64,000 nucleotides of DNA, taken from assembly GCA_947166355.1 (NCBI GenBank), contig CAMVDX010000005.1:62001-126000 (forward strand). The letters are read 5' to 3'. The notes beneath the pieces were generated by a model. It made no database searches, was not told where the DNA came from, and saw only the letters and a program-made list of their open reading frames with translations. Made by a program: the position numbers and the translations under genes. Positions 50,080 to 59,038 of the stretch are shown here, piece by piece. Positions within the stretch are counted from its first letter, which is position 1. Every line of letters begins with the position of its first letter. Source of the DNA: an uncultured Treponema sp. Lineage in GTDB: Bacteria > Spirochaetota > Spirochaetia > Treponematales > Treponemataceae.

Positions 50080-51231
50080 ATGGAATATCGCTTAACAGAT
50101 TTATGTGAATTAATAATGGGACAATCTCCGGATTCTTCTAGTTGCAATAAAGATGGAAAAGGGATTCCTTTTTATCAAGGCAATGCTGATTTTGGAGAGA
50201 AAAATCCTACACCAAGGAATTGGTGCTTACAGCCTAAAAAGATTGCCCAAAAAGACGATATTCTAATTTCTGTTCGAGCTCCTATTGGGGATTTGAATAT
50301 TGCAAATGAGGATTGCTGTATAGGGCGAGGTGTCGCCGCTATTCGAATGAAGTCCAAAGAATGTGATAGAGATTATTTATATTTATTTCTTGAAAGCAAA
50401 TCTAAATATCTACAAGACTGTGGAACAGGTTCAACTTTTACAGCAATAAATAAAGGGGTATTAGAGTCATTAAAAGTAAAATGCCCTGAATTAAAGAATC
50501 AAACAAGCATTGCGAATGAAATTGAAAATATAAAAGCTGCAATTAAGTATAAAAATTCGGAATTAATATGCTTAAATGAGGCTGTACAATCCGAATTTGT
50601 CGAGATGTTTGGAGAAGGTAGTTGCAAGCAAATTCCATTTTCTGAATACGCAGAAATAATCGATGGTGATCGAGGTAAAAACTATCCAAAAAGCGAAGAT
50701 TTTTCAGATGATGATTATTGTTTATTTTTAAGCGCTAAGAATGTCACAAAAAACGGTTTCCTATTTGAAAATAATCAGTTTATTTCAAAAGAAAAAGATG
50801 AAATCTTGAGGAAAGGTAAACTAAATAGAGGTGATATTGTAATCACAACTAGAGGAACTATAGGTAATATAGCATATTTCGATGATTCAATTCCTTATGA
50901 AAATATAAGGATCAATTCAGGAATGGTAATTATTCGTAATAAAGATTTAGAATTTAATCAAAGATTTTTCTTGGAAGCTTTTAGAAATAAAATTGATGAA
51001 ATTATTGCAACTCAAGTTACTGGAGCGGCACAACCACAATTGCCAATTCATATTATGTCTAAAATAACACTACCTTACCCTGATTTACCTCTTCAGAATA
51101 AGTTCGCTGCCTTCGTCGAACAAATCGACAAATCGAAATTTGTATTGCAACAACAACTACAATTTATCAAAAAATATGATATAATGACATCTTGGAGAAA
51201 AATATGCTTTTATACCACGGTAGCAATGTAG
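50080..51231 (+). CDS. hsdS: Type I restriction system specificity subunit, second copy
   Basis: 383 residues with two target-recognition domains (MEYRLTDLCELIMGQSPDSS... at the start; IPFSEYAEIIDGDRGKNYPKSEDF in the middle) joined by the same spacer as copy 1 (LNEAVQSEFVEMFGEG). Start ATG at 50080 has TGGAG six bases upstream; an ATG at 50068 abuts that site. The C-terminus copies copy 1 up to VEQIDKSKFV, then changes to an unrelated tail that overlaps the next gene by 28 bp, so the last spacer helix is truncated. It has the same orientation as copy 1, so it may be expressed together with it. Confidence 0.88.
   Translation: MEYRLTDLCELIMGQSPDSSSCNKDGKGIPFYQGNADFGEKNPTPRNWCLQPKKIAQKDDILISVRAPIGDLNIANEDCCIGRGVAAIRMKSKECDRDYLYLFLESKSKYLQDCGTGSTFTAINKGVLESLKVKCPELKNQTSIANEIENIKAAIKYKNSELICLNEAVQSEFVEMFGEGSCKQIPFSEYAEIIDGDRGKNYPKSEDFSDDDYCLFLSAKNVTKNGFLFENNQFISKEKDEILRKGKLNRGDIVITTRGTIGNIAYFDDSIPYENIRINSGMVIIRNKDLEFNQRFFLEAFRNKIDEIIATQVTGAAQPQLPIHIMSKITLPYPDLPLQNKFAAFVEQIDKSKFVLQQQLQFIKKYDIMTSWRKICFYTTVAM
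50588..50615 (+). repeat. 28-bp direct repeat in the central spacer of hsdS copy 2
   Basis: Partner of 48372-48399. Confidence 0.9.
51111..51143 (+). repeat. 33-bp direct repeat in the C-terminal spacer of hsdS copy 2
   Basis: Partner of 48889-48921. Just beyond it the sequence departs from hsdS copy 1 and a TATAAT box (51180-51185) precedes the DUF3990 gene. Confidence 0.9.
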
Positions 51232-51680
51232 AAGTTTCAAATCCTCAAATATTGGAATCAGACAGACGCCTAGATTTTGGCAAGGGATTCTACCTTACCT
51301 CCAGCTTTGATCAGGCTAAACGCTGGGCCGAATTAACTGTAAAAAGACGAGGAAGTGGAAAAGAGACTGTTTCAGTTTTTGAGTTTGATGATACCTCTGT
51401 TTCAGGCTTAAAGATTCTACGTTTTACTCAGGCCCAAAGAGATTGGCTTGAGTATGTCACAATGAATCGTAAAAATCAGATTATTCCAAACGACGATTAT
51501 GATATAGTAATAGGTCCTGTAGCAAACGACAGAACAATGCCAGTTATAAGTCTTTATTTTGCTGGAATCTATGATATTGAAGAAACGATAAAAAGATTGA
51601 TGCCGCAAAAATTGTGCGACCAGTATACTTTTAGAACTGAAAACGCGATAAAAAAACTAAAATTTCTGGAGGCAAAATAA
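51204..51680 (+). CDS. DUF3990 protein (ADP-ribosyltransferase-like fold, putative toxin)
   Basis: 158 residues beginning MLLYHGSNVEVSNPQIL and with RRLDFGKGFYLTSSFDQAKRWA. The YHGS and GFYLT segments are those of NAD-binding ADP-ribosyltransferase-like folds, and DUF3990 proteins are predicted members. The ATG at 51204 has GGAG six bases upstream; an in-frame TTG at 51192 lies inside that site. It is followed by two small genes with no or one-base gaps, the arrangement in which DUF3990 and DUF3791 genes are commonly found. A toxin role is inference. Confidence 0.75.
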   Translation: MLLYHGSNVEVSNPQILESDRRLDFGKGFYLTSSFDQAKRWAELTVKRRGSGKETVSVFEFDDTSVSGLKILRFTQAQRDWLEYVTMNRKNQIIPNDDYDIVIGPVANDRTMPVISLYFAGIYDIEETIKRLMPQKLCDQYTFRTENAIKKLKFLEAK

Positions 51681-51926
51681 ATGGGAAAAGAGCTGCCATA
51701 TATTCTTCAGTTTTATGATAACGAAGTTTCTCTGCTTATAAGCAATAAATATGGATATCCAATTATGGATTCCTACAGAAAGTTTTTATTTTCTAAGACC
51801 TACCAGATGCTTTGCAATCCTGAACTCGAAATGTGGGAATTTAGTCCTGCAGGAATTTTTGATATGTGGGAAGCTGAACTTGTTACAGGAGAACCTCGTA
51901 ATTCCTTGTATTTAAGGAGGGACTAA
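51681..51926 (+). CDS. Small protein of the DUF3990/DUF3791 cassette
   Basis: 81 residues, MGKELPYILQFYDNEVSLLISNKYG..., with the stretch MWEFSPAGIFDMWEAELVTGEPRNSLYLRRD at the C-terminus. I do not recall a named domain for it, although similar small proteins accompany DUF3990 genes. It starts directly after the DUF3990 stop with GGAGGCAAAATAA before the ATG. Possibly part of an antitoxin set. Confidence 0.65.
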   Translation: MGKELPYILQFYDNEVSLLISNKYGYPIMDSYRKFLFSKTYQMLCNPELEMWEFSPAGIFDMWEAELVTGEPRNSLYLRRD

Positions 51927-52133
51927 ATGTCAAAAGAAATGGAATTCTTTACTTTCCTTATGGAGCAATACGCACGCTATAAAAATACAACAGCAGATAA
52001 GATTCTTCATAAACTTGATGAATTAAAACTGACTGATTATGTTTTTAATATGTACGAAATGTATCATAGCGAAGCATTGGAAAATGCTTATGCAGATATA
52101 GATAAGCTTATTGAAAGTAAGTCAAAATGTTAG
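51927..52133 (+). CDS. DUF3791-type small protein
   Basis: 68 residues; EFFTFLMEQYARYKNTTADKILHKLDELKLTDYVFNMYEMYHSEALENAYADIDKLIESK (in part) fits the DUF3791 pattern of a short helical protein ending in an IDxxIE motif. AGGAGG lies within the end of the preceding gene. It overlaps the KAP ATPase start by seven bases. A possible antitoxin to the DUF3990 protein, by context only. Confidence 0.72.
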   Translation: MSKEMEFFTFLMEQYARYKNTTADKILHKLDELKLTDYVFNMYEMYHSEALENAYADIDKLIESKSKC

Positions 52134-53560
52134 CAGAAATAGATATTCTCAACCGACAAGAATTTATTGATAAAATTATTTCTACAGTTGAATATCATTC
52201 AAAAAACAATTTGAAAGCATCTTTTTCTATTCAAGGTGAATGGGGATGTGGTAAATCTTGGATATTAGATAGAGTTTTTGAAAATCTATATGACATTCAA
52301 GATGAACAGATTGCTGGTGGCCGTTATTGTGTTTTCAGATACAATGCATGGAAATACGACTATTATGATGAGCCGCTGGTTTCTTTACTAATCAGTCTGA
52401 AAGAACAGTTAGAATCAGAAAACTCAATTATCCTTAAAACTCCAGAAGCCCAGAAAAATTATCAAGCTGTAAAACTGATGATAAAGGAAAAACTCCTAGA
52501 TACTTTGGATGTAATTCAGAAAAATCCTTTATTTTCGATTATTGATTCTCAAACTTTTCATATCCCAAGTCTGTTTTGTTTTGGTGCATCTGTTAAAAAG
52601 GAATTTGAAAAGTATAAAGATAAGGTAAAAGAAGAAATCAGGCAATATGATCCTCATTATGATTTGAATCAGCTGATGAACTCTATGATAAAAGGATTGA
52701 ATCAGATTTCTTCAGAAAAAACAGTTGTTGTAATTGTAGATGAGTTAGACCGATGCTTACCTGAACACGCTATAAAAGTTTTGGAACGAATGCATCATAT
52801 CAGCCAGAATGTGAACAATATTCAATTTATTTATGGCATTGATAAGACTCAAATTGAGAATAATGTAGTACAGATTTTTCTTTCCAATAATTCTAATGTT
52901 AAAATACAAAGAGAAAGAATTAACCAATATCTTTCAAAGTTTATTACATTTGGTCTACATGTTCCAAAAACAAAATATACTGATGCGATTGAAAGGAAAT
53001 ATCCAGACCTATTTGAGACTTTTACTCAGGTAAATGTATGCAATTTTAACCTAATTGAAAACATACAATTAATCTCGTCTGCTGTAACTCCAAGAATTCT
53101 TGAGCAGGCAATAAGTAAAATTGTTTTAACCAATGGTGTTTTAAATCAAAATTGCGAAAAATTGGATAATTCAATTCTTGTTTTTGAATTATTTTTCGCG
53201 GTTTTGAGAGAAGTTGGAAAAGGTTTAGGTGGCCGTTATTTTAAGAATGATTATAATAATCATTCACTCGAGTTGCGAAATACAGATAATGATACATTTA
53301 ATGATATTTATAACAAATTGATTTTACCAAATCCTGTTATGTATGGTCATATACAAAGATCAAAAGATGATTATCCATTATGGACGGACTTTGATAATGG
53401 GAATAAAGCAATTTTTCCTTCCGCAATGGTTTTCTATTTCGAAAAAATCATGCAATTAAGAAATTTTTATTTTGATGATAAAGAGATACAGAAAGAAATG
53501 GAGAACAATGTTGAATATCTAAAACAGTTTATTTCTTATTATGTATCTTTAGATATGTAA
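52127..53560 (+). CDS. KAP-family P-loop NTPase
   Basis: 477 residues. Walker A GEWGCGKSW (~36-44) and Walker B VVVIVDELDRCLPEHAIKVLERMHHI (in part, ~200) with the DELDRC form typical of KAP ATPases, which belong to the STAND-related/anti-phage ATPase world. The characteristic membrane helices of many KAP proteins are not visible here, so this is a soluble member. It overlaps the DUF3791 gene and lies before hsdR, inside the restriction operon. A defence or regulatory role is likely but not shown. Confidence 0.85.
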   Translation: MLAEIDILNRQEFIDKIISTVEYHSKNNLKASFSIQGEWGCGKSWILDRVFENLYDIQDEQIAGGRYCVFRYNAWKYDYYDEPLVSLLISLKEQLESENSIILKTPEAQKNYQAVKLMIKEKLLDTLDVIQKNPLFSIIDSQTFHIPSLFCFGASVKKEFEKYKDKVKEEIRQYDPHYDLNQLMNSMIKGLNQISSEKTVVVIVDELDRCLPEHAIKVLERMHHISQNVNNIQFIYGIDKTQIENNVVQIFLSNNSNVKIQRERINQYLSKFITFGLHVPKTKYTDAIERKYPDLFETFTQVNVCNFNLIENIQLISSAVTPRILEQAISKIVLTNGVLNQNCEKLDNSILVFELFFAVLREVGKGLGGRYFKNDYNNHSLELRNTDNDTFNDIYNKLILPNPVMYGHIQRSKDDYPLWTDFDNGNKAIFPSAMVFYFEKIMQLRNFYFDDKEIQKEMENNVEYLKQFISYYVSLDM

Positions 53561-53600
53561 TTCCAGAAGTCTGTGGTATAATTATTATGGAGTAGAAACT

Positions 53601-56600
53601 ATGAACTTTGATTACCTGAAATCAAATGCAAAACTAAGTGAGCTTTATACACTCTGTAATGAAACTGAAATATTTGCCGTTAATTTTCCAACACCTTCAG
53701 CACGTTCTGCTCGCAATGCTTTGGAATGGGTAGTCAAACTTTTTTATCTGACTAAAAAAGGTAAATATTCAGAAACTTCAACTATATTTGATTTAGTAAA
53801 CTCCGCTGATTTTACTTCTTATATTGATGAGCCTTTATTAAGCGCAATTCATTTAATTCGTATGATTGGAAATAGTGCCAGCCATGCAGAAGTTGTATCA
53901 AAGAATGAATCATTAAAAGTTCTGGAAGCTCTTCATAATGTTGTAGGAGAGATTTTAAAATTCTTAGGAATAATAGATTCATATCCTGCTTTTGATAAAT
54001 CAAAAATTCCATCAGTAAGTCCTGTTACTCCTGAACCTGTTAGCCTTGATTCTAATGGGCAGCCAAAGAAAAAATATAAAGTTGTAATTGTTAAAAAAGA
54101 TTTTGAAGGGTATAAGAAGAAAATTGATACTTCTTCAAAAATGTCTTCATCAATTGATTTTTCTGAAGCTGAGACTCGTAAGATTTTTATTGATGCGGCA
54201 CTTCGAGAAGCCGGCTGGACTGTTTGTCAATCAAAAGGCCTTATAAAAGCCGGAACTGCAAGTATTGAAATCCCTGTAAAAGGAATGCCTTCTACAAGTG
54301 GTGATGGTTTTGCGGATTATGTTCTTTTTGATGATGATAATAAACCACTCGCAGTCATTGAAGCAAAACGTACATCAAAAGATGTAGATGCCGGAAGTGT
54401 TCAGGCACGTCTTTATGCAGATTGCCTAGAGAAAACATATAATGTCCGTCCTGTAATCTTCTATACTAACGGTTATCAGATTTATATGGTTGATGGCGGA
54501 TATCCTGCAAGAAGAGTTTTTGGATATTATTCTAAAGAAGAATTACATTCGCTTATCGTAAAGAGAAAACTTGATAAGATTACAGATAATCGTGTAGACA
54601 CAAATATTTCTGATCGCCCGTTTATTCAGATGGCATGTACTGCCGTGTGTGATGCTTATTCTGCAAAACGCCGTAGCGCCTTAAATGTAATGGCTACAGG
54701 AACAGGAAAAACTCGTTTTGCAATTTCTCTTGTTGATATCTTAATGCGCAATGACTGGATAGAACATGTTTTATTCTTGGCAGACAGAAAGGAACTTGTG
54801 AGCCAGGCATTTAAAGCTTTTGAAAAACATCTACCGGATTCTTCACGTTGTGCAATCTATTCAGGTTCCCCAACAGAACTTGATTTGAATGCACGTATTG
54901 TTGTTTCAACTTATCCAAGTATTTTAAATCTTATTGATGCTGATGAAAGAAAATTCGGTGTTGGTCATTTTGATTTAATTATTGTAGATGAGTGTCACCG
55001 CTCTGTTTATAACAAATACCTTGCAATCTTAAGATATTTCGATTCGCTGGTTCTGGGATTAACCGCTACGCCAAAAGACCAGGTTGATGCTGATACTTAC
55101 ACTCTGTTTGGCGTTGATAAAAACAAACCAACTTATGAATACGATTATGAGACTGCAGTAAAAGAAGGCTTCCTTGTTGATTATACTGTAATTGACAAAA
55201 CAACAAAGCTTCTAAAAAGAGGTTTAAAGTATTCTGATTTATCTGATTCAGAAAAATCAGAATATGAAGATGAATTTACAGAAGATGGCGTTATGCCACA
55301 GGAAATACCGCACGATGAATTTTACAAAAATATAATAAATCTTCCTACAATAGATTTGGTTATCAATACATTGATGACACAAGGCCTTAGAACAAAAGGT
55401 GGCGAAGAGCTTGGAAAAACAATTTTGTTTGCAGTGGATCATGAGCATGCGGTAAAAATTGTTGAGCGCTTTAAGTATTTATATCCAGAAAAAGGAGACA
55501 CTTACTGTCAGCTGATAGACTATTCTGTTAATTATGCTAGTACTATTATTGATGACTTTAAGGTTCCAAATAAAGAGCCTGTAATTGCTGTTAGTGTTGA
55601 TATGCTTGATACAGGAGTTGATGTGCCTGAAGTTTTAAATCTTGTTTTCTTTAAGAGAGTACGTTCTCCTATTAAGTTCTGGCAGATGATAGGTCGTGGA
55701 ACTCGTATCTGTAAAAACTTTGAAGTATTCTCTCCAGATGCTTCTACTTTTGGAAAACATGAGCAGAGTGAACCTGCAGAACCAGTTGAATGCAAAGATT
55801 ATGATTCAAAACAAGGCTTCTTTATTTTTGATTTCTGCGACAATTTTTCATTCTTCAGCATGAACCCTAAGGGAGTTATTCCAAAGCATACACTTTCAAT
55901 TACAGAACGAATTTTTAATCTTAAGCTTGATATGGTTGCAGCTCTTCAAGGAATTGAACATCAGGAAAATCCAGATCATAAAAAGTATTATGACAAATGG
56001 CGTAAAGAACTATGGACTTGTGTAAAAGGCTTGAAGCGTCATCTTGTAAATGTAAACTGGGAAATTGCTTATGTTGATAGATATTCAAATGAATTTGAAT
56101 GGTTTGATTTACATAAAATCAAAGTTGCACAAATAAAATCTCAGATTACATATCTTGTTGAAAGTAATGATAGCGATATATATGCAAAGACTTTCGATGC
56201 CTGGCTTTTCAATATGGAACTTACTGAAATTTTGGGAGAAAAGGACTATAACAAGGCAATCGAAAAGGTAACGACAGTTTGTTATAAGCTCTTGGAAAAA
56301 GTTCAGATTCCTCAGATTAATGAAAAAGCTGAAACCCTTGAGAAGATTTGCTCAACTGAATTCTGGCAGGAAAGAAGTCTTGATAAATTGGAGTTTGTAA
56401 GAACTGAAGTTCGCGATTTAATGAAATTCCTTGTTGAAGAAAAACCACCAATCAAAGTAACAAACTTTGAAGATGAATTGGTTGATAAAAAAGATTCTGG
56501 TGGCCATGTAACTCCAAGTATCAAAAATTATAAGCAGCGAGTTTTAGATTATCTGGCTGAAAACGATGATTCTGCTGTTATCTGGAAAATTAAGAATCTT

Positions 56601-56972
56601 GTTCCTATCACAGAAAATGATGTAGAAAAGTTACAGCAGATTCTATGTGAAGAATTGGGTACTCCAGATGAATATGAAGAATTGGCAAAAGGCGCACCTC
56701 TTGCAGTATTCGTTCGTAAGATAGTTGGTCTTGAAGTTGAAGCAGTAAATAAGATTTTTAGTGATTACTTGTCAAAATACAATTTTAATTCTGCACAGGA
56801 AGAATTCTTGCATCAAATTGTTACTTATGTATTGCAAAATGGTGATATTGTCCCAGCAAATATTATTTCAAACGCACCATTTAATAATCTGGATTACACA
56901 GAAATCTTTGATGATAATTCTGATGCAGTGTTTGAATTGATTGATGTACTACATGGAGCAATTGCGGCATAA
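53601..56972 (+). CDS. hsdR: Type I restriction system endonuclease/translocase subunit
   Basis: 1123 residues. An N-terminal DUF4145-like helical domain (about 10-120, SARNALEWVVKLFYL, IGNSASHAE) comes first. A PD-(D/E)XK nuclease follows with Asp in FADYVLFDDDNKP and EAK in AVIEAKRT (~240-256). The helicase motor has motif I ATGTGKTRFA (~366), DECH (~462), LGLTATP (~487) and IGRGTRIC (~697), and a C-terminal HsdR domain. This is the EcoEI-type arrangement. A -10-like TATAAT at 53577-53582 and GGAG before the ATG suggest it also has its own promoter despite the cassette upstream. Confidence 0.95.
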   Translation: MNFDYLKSNAKLSELYTLCNETEIFAVNFPTPSARSARNALEWVVKLFYLTKKGKYSETSTIFDLVNSADFTSYIDEPLLSAIHLIRMIGNSASHAEVVSKNESLKVLEALHNVVGEILKFLGIIDSYPAFDKSKIPSVSPVTPEPVSLDSNGQPKKKYKVVIVKKDFEGYKKKIDTSSKMSSSIDFSEAETRKIFIDAALREAGWTVCQSKGLIKAGTASIEIPVKGMPSTSGDGFADYVLFDDDNKPLAVIEAKRTSKDVDAGSVQARLYADCLEKTYNVRPVIFYTNGYQIYMVDGGYPARRVFGYYSKEELHSLIVKRKLDKITDNRVDTNISDRPFIQMACTAVCDAYSAKRRSALNVMATGTGKTRFAISLVDILMRNDWIEHVLFLADRKELVSQAFKAFEKHLPDSSRCAIYSGSPTELDLNARIVVSTYPSILNLIDADERKFGVGHFDLIIVDECHRSVYNKYLAILRYFDSLVLGLTATPKDQVDADTYTLFGVDKNKPTYEYDYETAVKEGFLVDYTVIDKTTKLLKRGLKYSDLSDSEKSEYEDEFTEDGVMPQEIPHDEFYKNIINLPTIDLVINTLMTQGLRTKGGEELGKTILFAVDHEHAVKIVERFKYLYPEKGDTYCQLIDYSVNYASTIIDDFKVPNKEPVIAVSVDMLDTGVDVPEVLNLVFFKRVRSPIKFWQMIGRGTRICKNFEVFSPDASTFGKHEQSEPAEPVECKDYDSKQGFFIFDFCDNFSFFSMNPKGVIPKHTLSITERIFNLKLDMVAALQGIEHQENPDHKKYYDKWRKELWTCVKGLKRHLVNVNWEIAYVDRYSNEFEWFDLHKIKVAQIKSQITYLVESNDSDIYAKTFDAWLFNMELTEILGEKDYNKAIEKVTTVCYKLLEKVQIPQINEKAETLEKICSTEFWQERSLDKLEFVRTEVRDLMKFLVEEKPPIKVTNFEDELVDKKDSGGHVTPSIKNYKQRVLDYLAENDDSAVIWKIKNLVPITENDVEKLQQILCEELGTPDEYEELAKGAPLAVFVRKIVGLEVEAVNKIFSDYLSKYNFNSAQEEFLHQIVTYVLQNGDIVPANIISNAPFNNLDYTEIFDDNSDAVFELIDVLHGAIAA

Positions 56973-57016
56973 TAATTTATAAGTTTTATCTCACAGGGGG
57001 AGTTCCCCTCACTCTT

Positions 57017-58264
57017 ATGTTTATGCAGAAAAATCACGACAATATAAATATGATGATTTTGGATTACTTTTCGTTTTTTGGAGAGAAAGGGGCGCGAGCC
57101 GCTGCTAAGAAGGTTTTATCGGTGATGCTGCTGGCGTTCTGTATTTGCTGTGTAAAGCTTTGTGCGGAAGATACGAGTCCGGCTGAGGCGCAGGTAATGC
57201 GCGAAAAATTTGTTGCAGAATCTAAAAAACATGTGGGAGCTCCTTATGTGCTTGGGGCTGTTGGGCCTGATAAATTTGACTGTTCGGGGCTGGTTTATTA
57301 TTCGGCACGAGAGTCTATTCAAAAACAGCTTCCGCGTACGGCTAAGGCAATTTACAATTTTTGCCGTATTGTGCCAGATAAAGATAAGGAAGTTGGCGAT
57401 CTTTTATTTTTTCAGACAAATAGTACGGCTCCGATAACTCATGTAGGTATTTATATAGGAAACAATCAGTTTATATCTGCAATTAGTGACGGGCCGAATA
57501 CTGGTGTAATTATATCTTCACTTAATCAGGATTATTGGAAGCCTAAGTATAAGGGCTGTGGGCAATTTTTACCATCAGGAAAAAATAAGTCTGGCAAAAA
57601 TGGCGGATCTGGAGGAACAGGAGACGATTTTGAGGAAGAGGACTTTATTGACGATGAAAGTGGAGCTGTTGCTCGTGCAGATCGTTCCGGCGGTTCTCAG
57701 ATTGGAGGAAGCAAGGTAAATTTTAAAGGCAGCAGTTTTTATAATCCTAAGGCTGAAGGACTTGATACTTTGACGGCGGATGCTACGATATTCTGTAACT
57801 GGTCGCTACTTTCTCCTAAATCTTTTATGTTCCAGTGGCGTGGTATAGATTTGCAGACAAATATTCGTTATTCCAAATGGGTGCTTGAGCCGGGCCTCGG
57901 TTTCGGACTGCATTTTGATTACGGACTCAGAATTTTCCAGATTCCGGTTTATTTTTCTGCAACTGTAAATGATTACTTCAGATTTTATGCAGGGCCGGTA
58001 ATTTCTTTTGGAAACGGCAAAATGATGGTAACTGGTGATGAAATTAAGCCTTCTGTGTTCCCGGGGGTTCTTGGAGTTTCTTTTTCAACTCCGGCATTTA
58101 ATATTGCAAAGACAAAGCTCCAGGTAGTTCAGGATATCTGTTATACGGTTTACAATAAAATAGATAATTCTGCACTTTCACTGCTGGATTCTGTTTCTGC
58201 GGGCTTAGTTTTTTACACCGGCGTGCGGGTAACCATGAACGCGGGAAGTTTGTTTGGTAAGTGA
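57017..58264 (+). CDS. Exported NlpC/P60 peptidase with a beta-rich C-terminal domain
   Basis: 415 residues. A long N-terminus with a hydrophobic stretch (~35-50, VLSVMLLAFCICCVKLCA) gives export. NlpC/P60 domain (~60-195) with catalytic Cys in DCSGLV (~89) and His in HVGIYIG (~142), hydrolysing peptidoglycan peptide bonds. Then a Gly/Ser/Asp linker (KSGKNGGSGGTGDD) and about 170 residues of alternating beta strands rich in aromatic residues, like a small outer-membrane barrel. That fusion may tether the peptidase to the outer membrane. The start is uncertain, with further ATGs at 57023 and 57050. It overlaps the next gene by one base (TGATG). Confidence 0.82.
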   Translation: MFMQKNHDNINMMILDYFSFFGEKGARAAAKKVLSVMLLAFCICCVKLCAEDTSPAEAQVMREKFVAESKKHVGAPYVLGAVGPDKFDCSGLVYYSARESIQKQLPRTAKAIYNFCRIVPDKDKEVGDLLFFQTNSTAPITHVGIYIGNNQFISAISDGPNTGVIISSLNQDYWKPKYKGCGQFLPSGKNKSGKNGGSGGTGDDFEEEDFIDDESGAVARADRSGGSQIGGSKVNFKGSSFYNPKAEGLDTLTADATIFCNWSLLSPKSFMFQWRGIDLQTNIRYSKWVLEPGLGFGLHFDYGLRIFQIPVYFSATVNDYFRFYAGPVISFGNGKMMVTGDEIKPSVFPGVLGVSFSTPAFNIAKTKLQVVQDICYTVYNKIDNSALSLLDSVSAGLVFYTGVRVTMNAGSLFGK

Positions 58265-58956
58265 TGAAGTTTTTGAAGAGATGTTATGCCGAACTCGTTT
58301 CAGCATCTTTGTTTGTTAGATTCCGAAATAAATTCGGAATGACTTTGATTTTATTTTTCATTTTCTCTTTTTTTCTGATTTCCTGTACGACAGAAGTTAC
58401 GCTGACTGTGCAGAAGGACGACAGTGTTGCTATAAATTTTGAAGGCGGCGCTGGAGATGCTTTTACTAAAATGCTTAGCAGTGCGGCTGGAATGGGTGAT
58501 TCAGGGCAGACTGATGCCGCTGTAATTGATGCAGATGCAGTTTCTTATGAGCTTGCAAGGGCTGGTTTTGAAAATGTAAAAATCCAGCAGAAAAAAGGCG
58601 GCGCGGTTCAAATCAGCATGAATGATAAAAAACAGAGCTCTTATATTTTCACCTCTGGAATCATAAAGAACAGCAAGGGTAAGCTAAGTGCTGCGGTTTC
58701 TCGAAAAAGCCTGGAAGATTTTTATGAAGCTGCTGATGAACAGACCCGAATGCTTTTAGACTTATTTCTTGCCCCGGTTTTTAATGATGAAGAAATGTCT
58801 GAATCAGAGTATCTGGAAATGGTGGCTTCTTTTTATGGTAAGAATGCTGCTAATGAAGTGGAACAGAGTATTGTAAAAATCAATTTGATTTCTAAAGACG
58901 GCAGCAGAGAAACCTTGCGTTATCCTTTAACACAATTATTATGTGGACTTTTGTAA
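58264..58956 (+). CDS. Lipoprotein with a repeat inserted in its signal peptide
   Basis: 230 residues. The mature part after the lipobox (FFLISC, Cys at ~41) reads TTEVTLTVQKDDSVAINFEGG and is otherwise of no known family. The N-terminal region RCYAELVSASLFVRFRNKFG is the translation of a dispersed palindromic repeat (58285-58345) standing between the start and the hydrophobic core. Translation could instead begin at the ATG inside the repeat (58339), giving a normal 15-residue signal peptide. Overlaps the NlpC/P60 stop, so the two are coupled. Confidence 0.75.
   Translation: MKFLKRCYAELVSASLFVRFRNKFGMTLILFFIFSFFLISCTTEVTLTVQKDDSVAINFEGGAGDAFTKMLSSAAGMGDSGQTDAAVIDADAVSYELARAGFENVKIQQKKGGAVQISMNDKKQSSYIFTSGIIKNSKGKLSAAVSRKSLEDFYEAADEQTRMLLDLFLAPVFNDEEMSESEYLEMVASFYGKNAANEVEQSIVKINLISKDGSRETLRYPLTQLLCGLL
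58285..58345. repeat. Core copy of the palindromic GTTTCAGCATC/GATTCCGAAAT element in coding sequence
   Basis: TGCCGAACTCGTTTCAGCATC and GATTCCGAAATAAATTCGGA match the central part of the elements at 20256 and 27551. Only the core is present, without the outer GTCCAAAAAG ends. Confidence 0.8.
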
Positions 58957-59038
58957 TTTTTTAGACATATAAAAATCAACTACAAGCATAGATTTTTATT
59001 CAATTCTTTTTGATTGTTTTTGACTATAACACTATGTT

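Noticed and set aside
46383..56972. Prophage or integrative element, because of the tyrosine recombinase
   Set aside because: No phage structural, replication or transfer genes; the recombinase lies between hsdS genes as in shuffling restriction loci.
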